Of a stretch of 7,605 bases of DNA, positions 1 through 6,278 are shown piece after piece. Each line of letters opens with the position of its first letter. Position 1 is the first letter of the stretch. The notes below the pieces were generated by a model. The model saw only the letters and a program-made list of their open reading frames with translations. It was not told where the DNA came from and ran no database searches. This DNA comes from Bacteroidota bacterium. GTDB lineage: Bacteria > Bacteroidota > Rhodothermia > Balneolales > Balneolaceae. The stretch lies in the NCBI GenBank assembly GCA_024635465.1, contig JAGXIS010000079.1, forward strand, positions 1-7,605, written 5' to 3'. A program made the position numbers and the translations under genes.

Positions 1-1247
1 ATACAACTTAAATATTTCTGAGCCTGCACAGTAAGATCCTGAAGATCATCTTCCTGCATCAGGCAGTTGTCACAATTTCCACAATCACTCTTTGTATACT
101 CCTCCCCAAAATAGCCCATCAGCGGTTTTCGCCGGCAGCCCCCATATTCGAGGTAATCGATCAGATGATCCAGATGTCTCTCCGCAATTTCTTTCTCCGC
201 ACCTTCCTTCTGATTGATAAAATATTTTATCTTCTGCTTATCCGCATAACTGTATAGTAACAGACAGTCTGCTTGCAGTCCGTCACGTCCTGACCGGCCA
301 ATTTGCTGATAATAGGATTCAATATTCTGAGGCATATCGTGATGAATCACAAATCGGACATTAGGTTTATTGATCCCCATTCCAAATGCAATGGTTGCAA
401 CAATGATATTCACATTATCCCGTATAAAAGCTTCCTGATTGCCGGTGCGCTGCTGCTCCGAGAGCCCGGCATGATAAGGTAATACTTTGTATCCCTCCTC
501 TTTAAGATCAGAGTAGAGCTCATCAACCTGACGGCGAGAAAAACAGTAGATAATTCCGGAATCCTTCTGTCTGGTGTAGAGAAAATCCAGAATCTGATCC
601 AGCGGTTTCTCCTTATCAACGATTTTTAACAGAAGATTTTCACGATCGAAACTCGCCACATACGTTGCGGACGACTTCATCTCCAGAATTTGTTGGATAT
701 CATCCCGAACCCGTGGAGTGGCGGTTGCTGTAAGTGCCAGACATACTGCATTTGGGAAATCTTTACGAACAGTGGCTAACTGCCGGTATTCAGGCCTGAA
801 ATCATGCCCCCATTCAGAAATACAGTGAGCTTCGTCAATGGTAAAACAGTCTACATCCAGTTCTGAAAGAAGACTTCGAGTAGCCTCCATCATTAAAGTT
901 TCCGGCGCCAGATATAAAAGTTTGATTTCTCGATTTCGAAGTCTGGAGATGTTCTCAGCATACTGCTCCCGGGTCAGTGTACTATTTAAAAAAAGCGCAG
1001 GTACACCATACTGCTCTAACTGTTCAACTTGATCCTTCATCAATGAAATTAAAGGCGAGACGACGATTGTCAGCCCCTCAAACATCAATGCAGGTATTTG
1101 ATAGCAGATCGACTTTCCCCCGCCGGTTGGCATAATCACAAGTGTATCTTTCCCTTCCAGTACATCTGAGATTATCTCCTCCTGAAGCGGACGGAATTTA
1201 CTGTACCCAAATGTCTCTTGTAGAATTGACTTCGCTGTTTCTGACAT
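1..1247 (-). CDS. recQ: ATP-dependent DNA helicase RecQ (N-terminal 415 residues; 3' end beyond the left edge)
   Basis: Superfamily 2 3'-to-5' DNA helicase of recombination and replication-fork repair, acting in the cytoplasm. I translated it from the ATG at 1247; the frame stays open to base 1. Helicase motifs appear in order: a Q-motif-like FRPLQ (about 18-22), Walker A MPTGGGKS (39-46, Lys45), DEAH (138-141) followed by the RecQ aromatic-rich loop CISEWGHDFRPEYRQL, LTATAT (172-177), and motif VI QQIGRSGRDG (314-323). The RecQ zinc site follows, with Cys371, Cys389, Cys392 and Cys395. The winged-helix (RQC) and any HRDC domain lie off the window, so full length is unknown. No Shine-Dalgarno precedes the ATG. 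It lies 102 bp downstream of the M24 peptidase gene on the same strand, so read-through is possible, but the functions are unrelated. Confidence 0.97.
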   Translation of the reverse strand, partial: MSETAKSILQETFGYSKFRPLQEEIISDVLEGKDTLVIMPTGGGKSICYQIPALMFEGLTIVVSPLISLMKDQVEQLEQYGVPALFLNSTLTREQYAENISRLRNREIKLLYLAPETLMMEATRSLLSELDVDCFTIDEAHCISEWGHDFRPEYRQLATVRKDFPNAVCLALTATATPRVRDDIQQILEMKSSATYVASFDRENLLLKIVDKEKPLDQILDFLYTRQKDSGIIYCFSRRQVDELYSDLKEEGYKVLPYHAGLSEQQRTGNQEAFIRDNVNIIVATIAFGMGINKPNVRFVIHHDMPQNIESYYQQIGRSGRDGLQADCLLLYSYADKQKIKYFINQKEGAEKEIAERHLDHLIDYLEYGGCRRKPLMGYFGEEYTKSDCGNCDNCLMQEDDLQDLTVQAQKYLSC

Positions 1248-1273
1248 ATATGAATTTACTTAACTGCTTGAAT

Positions 1274-1305
1274 ATTCCGGTTCGTAATCTATAAGATACC
1301 GGAAT
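1274..1305. repeat. 8-bp inverted repeat between the peptidase gene and recQ
   Basis: ATTCCGGT (1274-1281) and ACCGGAAT (1298-1305) are perfect inverted copies with a 16-base loop. No T-run follows on the minus strand, the direction in which both flanking genes are read. It is therefore not a classical intrinsic terminator. It could be an RNA hairpin, a protein-binding site or chance. Confidence 0.4.
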
Positions 1306-1349
1306 GATGAGTCCCTTACAGAATTCTTTATAATCTCCTGTTGATGAAT

Positions 1350-2711
1350 CTATTTTTGTCTTGGTATAAGATAAAATTCTTCAGCTCTTCCGTCGATATA
1401 CCACATATTTTCTCCATCAAAAATGGCGTCTTCTTCAAGCATTATTAGGACAGATCGATTCCATTCCGGGATATAAACCTCTGCATTTAACTCGATAGAG
1501 TGAGCTGTATTGGGATAAAGGGGATAATCGCCATTTCCGGGCACTCCTCCCTGTTGATCCCACAATCCAATCGTAGGTCCGGCACCATGGCCATTATAAC
1601 CCAAAGGATGAGTATATATCGTTGCGTTTATCTCTTCTTCCTCTGCTTTTTGCAGTGCTGATGATAGAATTTCATTACCGGTACGTCTTGAGACAAACTC
1701 ATTCGTCAATATATCCTGTAGACGATTGCCCACCTTAAGCGCGTCTTTCAACCCCTTTGGAGCGTCTGTCTCGCCATCTCTCAACACATAGGCATTTCGC
1801 TGAGTATCCGTTGTTAGATTTAAATATTCGATTCCAAAATCTATATGAATAAGGTCACCGGGCATGATGATATTACTCTCGCCCGAATCGGAAAAGTCGC
1901 CACTGTGAGCCGGTGCATCACTTCTGGAAATAGATACAGAAGGATGAAACCAAGTCGTCAGATTGAGGTCTCGTATTCTCTCACGGTACCACCAGGAAAC
2001 ATCATCTGTAGTGGTAATTCCCGGTGTTATCACCGCTTCAGATAATCCCTCATCAACGATATGGTGAGCGATTCGATTAATCTGACGATATACAACGATT
2101 TCCTCACTTGTCCGGGTTTCCAGCCACCCAACAGAGAGATTTTCAGCAGATACAATCCTCTCTTGAAGTTCAGGTGTTAAGCTTTTTCTCAGATTTAGAA
2201 AATCGGTATGACTGATGCCATCTGCCGTTGCAAAATGTTCAGAAAAATTGACTCCGATTTTCTGTGGATTTCGTTCTTCTATCAGTTCTCCCAGACGCTT
2301 CCATTGATCCGGCTCCACATCCGGAAACCATTGTGTCTCAAAAAAACCGATATTATATCTGGCTACAGCGAAACGTTCAACCTCCGCACCATTTCCTGGA
2401 TCAAAAAATACCAATATGGTGGTACGGCGTGATGATTGCCATGTAGCCGGTAACATCGTTAGAAGAACCGGATCTTCATTGTACTCCCTTGCAACCAGAA
2501 TCCACATATCTATCTCCTCTCTCCGCATTAACTCCGGAACCAGATGATTCAATCTCTGCTCAGTCCATCGATCAATAACTACTGCTCGCTCTCGCATAGG
2601 TAAGATGTGTGGTGTGATATCATTTCTGGTTTGAGTTTGAGCTTGATCAACTACCACAAAAAGTGTAACTACTAACAGTAAAACAATCCGTTTACTCATA
2701 TTGTTTGTCAT
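1350..2711 (-). CDS. exported M24-family metallopeptidase (Xaa-Pro aminopeptidase-like)
   Basis: Complete 453-residue protein. Residues 1-25 look like a Sec signal peptide (hydrophobic IVLLLVVTLFVVV, then DQAQ), so it should act in the periplasm or outside the cell. Residues about 45-200 fit a creatinase/aminopeptidase-P N-terminal domain and 205-450 the pita-bread catalytic domain. All five dinuclear-metal ligands can be placed: Asp291 (HIDFG), Asp302 (TTDTQR), His375 (GHGAG), Glu407 (HSIEL) and Glu426 or Glu427 (MLEED). Family members typically release N-terminal residues before proline, or cleave X-Pro dipeptides; the substrate here is inferred only. The glutamate motif SIELNAEV departs from the usual VEPG, and the second histidine of the GHGxGxxxH pattern is missing (GPTIGLWD). 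The start is ambiguous between Met1 (2711) and Met5 (2699); neither has a Shine-Dalgarno. It is divergent from ilvE and upstream of recQ. Confidence 0.9.
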   Translation of the reverse strand: MTNNMSKRIVLLLVVTLFVVVDQAQTQTRNDITPHILPMRERAVVIDRWTEQRLNHLVPELMRREEIDMWILVAREYNEDPVLLTMLPATWQSSRRTTILVFFDPGNGAEVERFAVARYNIGFFETQWFPDVEPDQWKRLGELIEERNPQKIGVNFSEHFATADGISHTDFLNLRKSLTPELQERIVSAENLSVGWLETRTSEEIVVYRQINRIAHHIVDEGLSEAVITPGITTTDDVSWWYRERIRDLNLTTWFHPSVSISRSDAPAHSGDFSDSGESNIIMPGDLIHIDFGIEYLNLTTDTQRNAYVLRDGETDAPKGLKDALKVGNRLQDILTNEFVSRRTGNEILSSALQKAEEEEINATIYTHPLGYNGHGAGPTIGLWDQQGGVPGNGDYPLYPNTAHSIELNAEVYIPEWNRSVLIMLEEDAIFDGENMWYIDGRAEEFYLIPRQK

Positions 2712-2759
2712 TTTTTGATATTAATATAATTGAAACGTTAGATAATTTTTTTTGAAACT

Positions 2760-2785
2760 ACTGGATTGCTAGCGATGATTCCAGT
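2760..2785. repeat. 6-bp inverted repeat in the divergent spacer
   Basis: ACTGGA (2760-2765) and TCCAGT (2780-2785) are inverted copies flanking 14 bases. Those bases contain a near-palindrome centred on GCTAGC (2768-2773). It sits about 50 bp upstream of the peptidase start and about 70 bp upstream of the ilvE -7 element, so it could bind a regulator of either gene. Arms of this length also arise by chance. Confidence 0.3.
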
Positions 2786-2831
2786 CTGAAATAGGTTTTT
2801 TTCTAATTCCGGTAAATATTAATGAAAAGCA

Positions 2832-2862
2832 TTCACAGATTAAAAATTTCGCCTTATCTTTG
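2832..2862 (+). promoter_or_regulatory. Bacteroidota-type promoter for ilvE
   Basis: TATCTTTG at 2855-2862 matches the TAnnTTTG -7 element used by the primary sigma factor of Bacteroidota exactly. A weak -33 candidate, TTCA at 2832-2835, lies 19 bases upstream. Transcription would begin near 2868-2870, giving a leader of about 25 bases before the ATG at 2895. No attenuator or leader peptide fits in so short a leader. The -33 element is the doubtful part. Confidence 0.6.
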
Positions 2863-2894
2863 TTCAATGAAATTAGTACTAATTTAAACTTACT

Positions 2895-3965
2895 ATGAAT
2901 ATCAAAATCACAAAGAGCGATCACTCAAGAATTTCTGAAATAGATTTCAATAATCTGCAATTTGGCAGAGATTTCTCTGACCATATGTTTGAAATGGTCT
3001 ACAAAAATGGAAAATGGCAAACTGCTGAAATCAAACCCTATTCTCAGATCAGTTTTGGACCCTCTTTGATGGCTCTTCACTATGGGCAGGCCATTTTTGA
3101 AGGGATGAAAGCATATTACGCTGACGATGATACCATTAATCTGTTCAGACCCACTGACCATCACAAACGATTAAACAATTCTGCCCGACGCATGTGCATG
3201 CCTGAAATTGAAGAGTCTGTTTTTTTATCCGGACTTGAGGAGTTGCTAAAACTGGATTATTCATGGGTTCCCAAAGAACATGGTCATGCACTCTATATTC
3301 GACCTGTCATGTTCGCGTCTGAGGAGTATTTGGCTGCCAAGGTTTCCTCTGAGTACCATTTTTATATCATTACGAGTCCGGTTGCGGCTTACTACAGTGA
3401 AGGATTCAATCCTGTATCTCTTACAACTTCGAGTAAATATGTTAGAGCAGTTAAGGGTGGAACAGGAGAAGCAAAAGCTGCCGGAAACTACGGCGGGAGT
3501 TTTCTACCTGCTAAAAAAGCCCAGGAAAGTGGCTTTACTCAAGTTCTCTGGCTTGATGCCATTGAGAATAAATATGTAGAAGAAGTGGGAACCATGAATA
3601 TATTTTTCAAGATGGGTAACAAACTGATTACTCCACCTCTTGCAGGAACGGTACTTCCCGGAATCACCAGAAAGTCGGTCATAGCACTGGCTAATGAATG
3701 GGGTATGGACGTTGAGGAGAGAAAAATATCCATTGATGAAGTATTTCTGTCACACAAAGATGGTAACCTGAGTGAGATCTTCGGAGCCGGTACAGCTGCA
3801 GTAATATCTCCGGTTGGACATATTCATCACGATGGTGATAGTATCAGTCTGGATCGGGAGAAAATCGGACCCTTTGCTGAAAAAATGTTTAATAGTATCA
3901 CAGGCATTCAATATGGCAAAATGAATGACTCGAAAGGATGGATTCATCCCGTGAAGGTTAAATAA
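2895..3965 (+). CDS. ilvE: branched-chain amino acid aminotransferase (PLP fold type IV)
   Basis: Complete 356-residue cytoplasmic enzyme. It transfers the amino group between glutamate and the 2-oxo acids of leucine, isoleucine and valine, in the last step of their synthesis or the first step of breakdown. The length and N-terminal region fit the longer, eukaryote-like (type II) BCAT group rather than the roughly 310-residue E. coli IlvE. Landmarks are HYGQAIFEGMKAY (62-74), the arginine-rich FRPTDHHKRLNNSARRM (84-100), the PLP-binding Lys194 in GEAKAAGNYGG (191-201), EEVGTMN (229-235) and the phosphate-binding GAGTAAVISP (297-306). No Shine-Dalgarno is visible. A TAnnTTTG element lies 32 bp upstream of the start codon. 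No other branched-chain pathway gene adjoins it, so it appears to be a stand-alone unit. Confidence 0.97.
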   Translation: MNIKITKSDHSRISEIDFNNLQFGRDFSDHMFEMVYKNGKWQTAEIKPYSQISFGPSLMALHYGQAIFEGMKAYYADDDTINLFRPTDHHKRLNNSARRMCMPEIEESVFLSGLEELLKLDYSWVPKEHGHALYIRPVMFASEEYLAAKVSSEYHFYIITSPVAAYYSEGFNPVSLTTSSKYVRAVKGGTGEAKAAGNYGGSFLPAKKAQESGFTQVLWLDAIENKYVEEVGTMNIFFKMGNKLITPPLAGTVLPGITRKSVIALANEWGMDVEERKISIDEVFLSHKDGNLSEIFGAGTAAVISPVGHIHHDGDSISLDREKIGPFAEKMFNSITGIQYGKMNDSKGWIHPVKVK

Positions 3966-3990
3966 CTTGATTTTTACGAATCTTATCGGG

Positions 3991-4059
3991 ATTGTATATC
4001 AAGTCAATCATTGAATCGTTCTACGAGACGTAAAATAAAGTAACTTGTTGATATACAAT
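3991..4059. repeat. perfect 12-bp inverted repeat with 45-bp spacer, upstream of the plug lipoprotein
   Basis: ATTGTATATCAA (3991-4002) and TTGATATACAAT (4048-4059) are exact inverted copies. The left arm overlaps a second, shorter inverted pair, ACTTGAT (3965-3971) with ATCAAGT (3998-4004), so two mutually exclusive folds are possible. The right arm lies between the two elements of the promoter I propose for the next gene. No T-run follows the right arm, so it is not a normal terminator for ilvE. No target-site duplication is evident that would mark it as a small mobile element. Confidence 0.6.
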
Positions 4060-4073
4060 AAGCTTGTTCTTTG
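4045..4073 (+). promoter_or_regulatory. possible promoter of the plug-domain lipoprotein gene
   Basis: TTG at 4045-4047 is followed after 18 bases by GTTCTTTG (4066-4073). This keeps the TTTG end of the TAnnTTTG consensus but not the leading TA. Transcription would start near 4080, about 35 bases before the ATG at 4115. The match is partial. The main support is position and spacing. Confidence 0.35.
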
Positions 4074-4114
4074 CGTTATTCATATATTCAATTGTACAAT
4101 TAAATCCAATTGCC

Positions 4115-4549
4115 ATGAAAAAAGCAATCTTACTACTCATAACTCTTTTTTTAGCATCAATCATCGGATGTTCAACATCACAACCAACTGTTGAAGATGA
4201 AGGTCTTGAAGTTGTAAATGAAGCGCAAGATAATTCAGAAAATGTGGTAGCTAATCAGCCTGACAATTTTCGTAATCTTGTAGACTTTTTATATCGAGTT
4301 TCGGGTGTGAACATAACCGGTCCTTCATCCAATCCGACGATAACTGTTCGGGGAATCTCTTCTATTAATTCAGGAATTGAACCTCTCTATGTAATCGATG
4401 GACAGGCAATCGGGACAAATTACTTAACTGTAAATGGGATGCTGAATGTTCGCGATATTGATAATGTAAAGATCCTGAAAGGTAGCGAAGCCTCCCTCTA
4501 TGGAGTTCGCGGTGCTAATGGTGTTATTGTTATAACAACACGGCGCTAA
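4115..4549 (+). CDS. small lipoprotein with a stand-alone TonB-dependent-receptor plug domain
   Basis: 144 residues from the ATG at 4115, chosen because it begins a textbook lipoprotein signal: MKKAILLLITLFLASIIGC, lipobox IIGC, lipidated Cys19. An in-frame ATG at 4064 would put 17 extra residues ahead of that signal and overlaps the proposed promoter. Residues 20-50 are an acidic, Glu/Asp/Asn-rich linker. Residues 51-144 match the plug of SusC/RagA-type outer-membrane receptors: VRGISSINSG (78-87), PLYVIDG (90-96), DIDNVKILKG (114-123) and ASLYGVRGANGVIVITT (126-142). The protein stops where a receptor's 22-strand barrel would begin, and no barrel, SusD or TonB gene is nearby. It is probably anchored at the outer membrane facing the periplasm. 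Its role is unknown; it could be an accessory or decoy plug, or the remnant of a receptor. Confidence 0.88.
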   Translation: MKKAILLLITLFLASIIGCSTSQPTVEDEGLEVVNEAQDNSENVVANQPDNFRNLVDFLYRVSGVNITGPSSNPTITVRGISSINSGIEPLYVIDGQAIGTNYLTVNGMLNVRDIDNVKILKGSEASLYGVRGANGVIVITTRR

Positions 4550-4633
4550 TAGATAAGAAGAGAAATAGATCGATCTGTTTTATATACCAATCTCAATCTG
4601 GAATCTAAAATACCAGCTTTCAGTAGACTGTGG

Positions 4634-5566
4634 CTACTCTTCTTCACCGATGGTATAGTAGCGTGCCTGAAGGTCATAATCTGACGTGACACCCAGATTG
4701 TTTAAATCAATTCTGCCCAATCTGACACCTCCATGACCCATTTGTGTTATATAAACACTCTTTCCGGACTCTTTTTGAATTACTGTCGGAGCATCTAAAA
4801 AAGTGTGGGTGTGTCCGCCGATTATAAGATCAATATCATCAACAGAATGGGCAATCTCGTAGTCATCCACTCTTGAATCTAAATAGTGGTAACCCAGATG
4901 GCTTAAGCAGATGATATAGTCGCAACGCATTGATTCTTTAAGAAACCTAGTGATTTGTATTGCATTTCTGATGGGATCAGCAGCACGTACCGATCCGGTG
5001 AGTGACCTATCAATCACGCCTTCAAATTCAATGCCCAGCCCAAATATTCCAATTCTAAAACCATCAAATTCTTTCACGATTTGTCTTTGTATAAATGGGG
5101 CCATTGGCGTGTTTCTGACGATATAATTTGCAGCTAAAAATGGGAATCCGGCCTGATCTGCAACCTCGGCAAACCCATCCGGTCCTCTGTCAAATTCATG
5201 ATTACCGATCGCCATCGCATCATAATTCATCTCTGTCATCAGTTTAAAATCTACGCTCCCGCCATACACTTCGAACCATGATGTACCATGAAATACATCC
5301 CCGGCATCCAGAAGAAGAACATTTTTTTGATCTGCCCTGATTTTTTTGATCAGTGAAGCTCTTCTTGCAATTCCGCCCAATCCTGCAAATTCTTTCGCAT
5401 TCGTTGGAAAAGGATCCAGTCTGGAATGGGTGTCATTGGTGTAAAGAATTGTGATGTTGTCAGCTCTTGATATAATCGATGATGCTGATGCTACTCTGAA
5501 AGGCAATATAGACCCGGCAGCCAGAAGAGATGTTCTTCTTAAAAACTCTTTTCTTGAAATAGTCAT
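4634..5566 (-). CDS. exported metallophosphatase, catalytic half of a split UshA-like 5'-nucleotidase
   Basis: 310 residues. The N-terminus has a twin-arginine-type export signal (SRKEFLRR at 4-11, then LLAAGSILPF), suggesting Tat export to the periplasm after folding with its metals. The calcineurin-like dimetal site is complete: Asp45 and His47 (NDTH), Asp90 (DAGD), Asn122-His123-Glu124 (GNHE), His223 (SHLG), and His252 with His254 (GGHTH). The protein ends just after this domain. Ordinary UshA-type enzymes continue for about 200 residues into a substrate-binding domain, which here is encoded by the gene immediately upstream. Its ATG lies inside the upstream stop (ATGA, 5563-5566) behind a strong Shine-Dalgarno, implying coupled translation. 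It likely hydrolyses a phosphate ester; nucleotides are the family default, but specificity is not proven. Confidence 0.9.
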   Translation of the reverse strand: MTISRKEFLRRTSLLAAGSILPFRVASASSIISRADNITILYTNDTHSRLDPFPTNAKEFAGLGGIARRASLIKKIRADQKNVLLLDAGDVFHGTSWFEVYGGSVDFKLMTEMNYDAMAIGNHEFDRGPDGFAEVADQAGFPFLAANYIVRNTPMAPFIQRQIVKEFDGFRIGIFGLGIEFEGVIDRSLTGSVRAADPIRNAIQITRFLKESMRCDYIICLSHLGYHYLDSRVDDYEIAHSVDDIDLIIGGHTHTFLDAPTVIQKESGKSVYITQMGHGGVRLGRIDLNNLGVTSDYDLQARYYTIGEEE

Positions 5567-6273
5567 CGAATCCTCCCATCCCGTTCATTGTAGAGTTCTG
5601 ATCTGCCTTGAAAAAAATCAACATAGAGATCTTGTACAGAGAGATCCACATCAATTCTATTATCCGGATTCAATAGTGCAGGGAATTGATCTCCAACATT
5701 CGCAACCCAATTCGATGTTGCAACTAAATATTGTTTGTTGAGATCCACGACTTCAGCATTCACCAAGAGTCCGCGAGCACGATTATCAGCATCAATTCTA
5801 AAACGTGCTCCACTGACAGGAGCTCCACCGACTGCTGCAACCTGATTCATTAATTCTATGACTTTATCCCCTTTTAATTCAAGTACAACCAAATGATTAT
5901 CATAAGGCATAAACTCATAGACGTCGCCTAAAGTAAGTACTCCCGGGATAAAATAGGTCTTGAATGAATCCTCACCAATAATACCAAGATGAACAAACTT
6001 GCGAAGCTCAAGTGCGGCTCGAAATCTCAATGCATCTGCAGCCATATTGCCAAGTGCACCTTCCGGCTTACTGAAACGCAGTGTGTCTTTAACAACAGCA
6101 ATAGGCTTATCCATCACTGCATCTACTCCCGGCCGGTATGTTTCCAGAAGTGCTGCTATTTCTGAATCCGGATGGGGATAATCCAGACTTTCTTGAGAAT
6201 CAACAGGTTTTAGAATACTGCACCCTGAAAGAATCAGAAGTATGAATAGTAGCTTATAAAGACGGTTCCACAT
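5563..6273 (-). CDS. lipoprotein with the 5'-nucleotidase C-terminal (substrate-binding) domain
   Basis: 236 residues. The signal ends in the lipobox LSGC with lipidated Cys18. Residues about 55-225 match the 5_nucleotid_C domain of UshA: EGALGNMAADALR (71-83), GVLTLGDVYEFMPYDN (111-126), LVVLELKG (128-135) and VATSNWVANVGDQFP (184-198). Compared with E. coli UshA from memory, the two aromatics that stack on the base (PFGN and NFNATGGD) become Tyr124 and Trp189. The asparagine after the first (Asn126) and the Asp of the GGD motif (Asp195) are kept. The GGIR motif, whose arginine helps hold substrate, is replaced by LGIIGEDSFKTYF (96-108). There is no metal-binding catalytic domain here; that lies in the next gene, which overlaps by 4 bp. 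It follows the DUF4412-like gene with a 5-bp gap. It is probably membrane-anchored in the periplasm; pairing with the metallophosphatase is inferred. Confidence 0.87.
   Translation of the reverse strand: MWNRLYKLLFILLILSGCSILKPVDSQESLDYPHPDSEIAALLETYRPGVDAVMDKPIAVVKDTLRFSKPEGALGNMAADALRFRAALELRKFVHLGIIGEDSFKTYFIPGVLTLGDVYEFMPYDNHLVVLELKGDKVIELMNQVAAVGGAPVSGARFRIDADNRARGLLVNAEVVDLNKQYLVATSNWVANVGDQFPALLNPDNRIDVDLSVQDLYVDFFQGRSELYNERDGRIR
5571..5577 (-). promoter_or_regulatory. strong Shine-Dalgarno inside the upstream gene, for the metallophosphatase
   Basis: On the minus strand GGGAGGA (5577 to 5571) ends four bases before the ATG at 5566. It is read within the last codons of the upstream lipoprotein (Gly-Arg-Ile). 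No other start in the window has a comparable ribosome binding site. This settles the metallophosphatase start and points to translational coupling. Confidence 0.75.
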
Positions 6274-6278
6274 CTATT

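Noticed and set aside
1291..1298. TATCTTAT on the minus strand as a -7 element for recQ
   Set aside because: It lacks the TTTG end and lies in the loop of the 8-bp inverted repeat, with no -33 partner.
3991..4059. Inverted repeat as a miniature transposable element
   Set aside because: No flanking target duplication, no other copy in the window, and only 69 bp in total; a regulatory site fits better.
4064..4114. N-terminal extension of the plug lipoprotein from the ATG at 4064
   Set aside because: It would bury the lipoprotein signal behind 17 residues and covers the proposed promoter; the ATG at 4115 gives a perfect signal and lipobox.
4567..4576. AGATCGATCT palindrome followed by GTTTTAT, as a terminator between the convergent genes
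   Set aside because: A loopless 10-bp palindrome cannot form a stable hairpin and the T-run is short. I see no convincing terminator in 4550-4633.
5451..5741. Plus-strand open frame of 96 codons across the phosphatase/lipoprotein junction
   Set aside because: It is antisense to two well-supported overlapping genes and its translation has no recognisable features.
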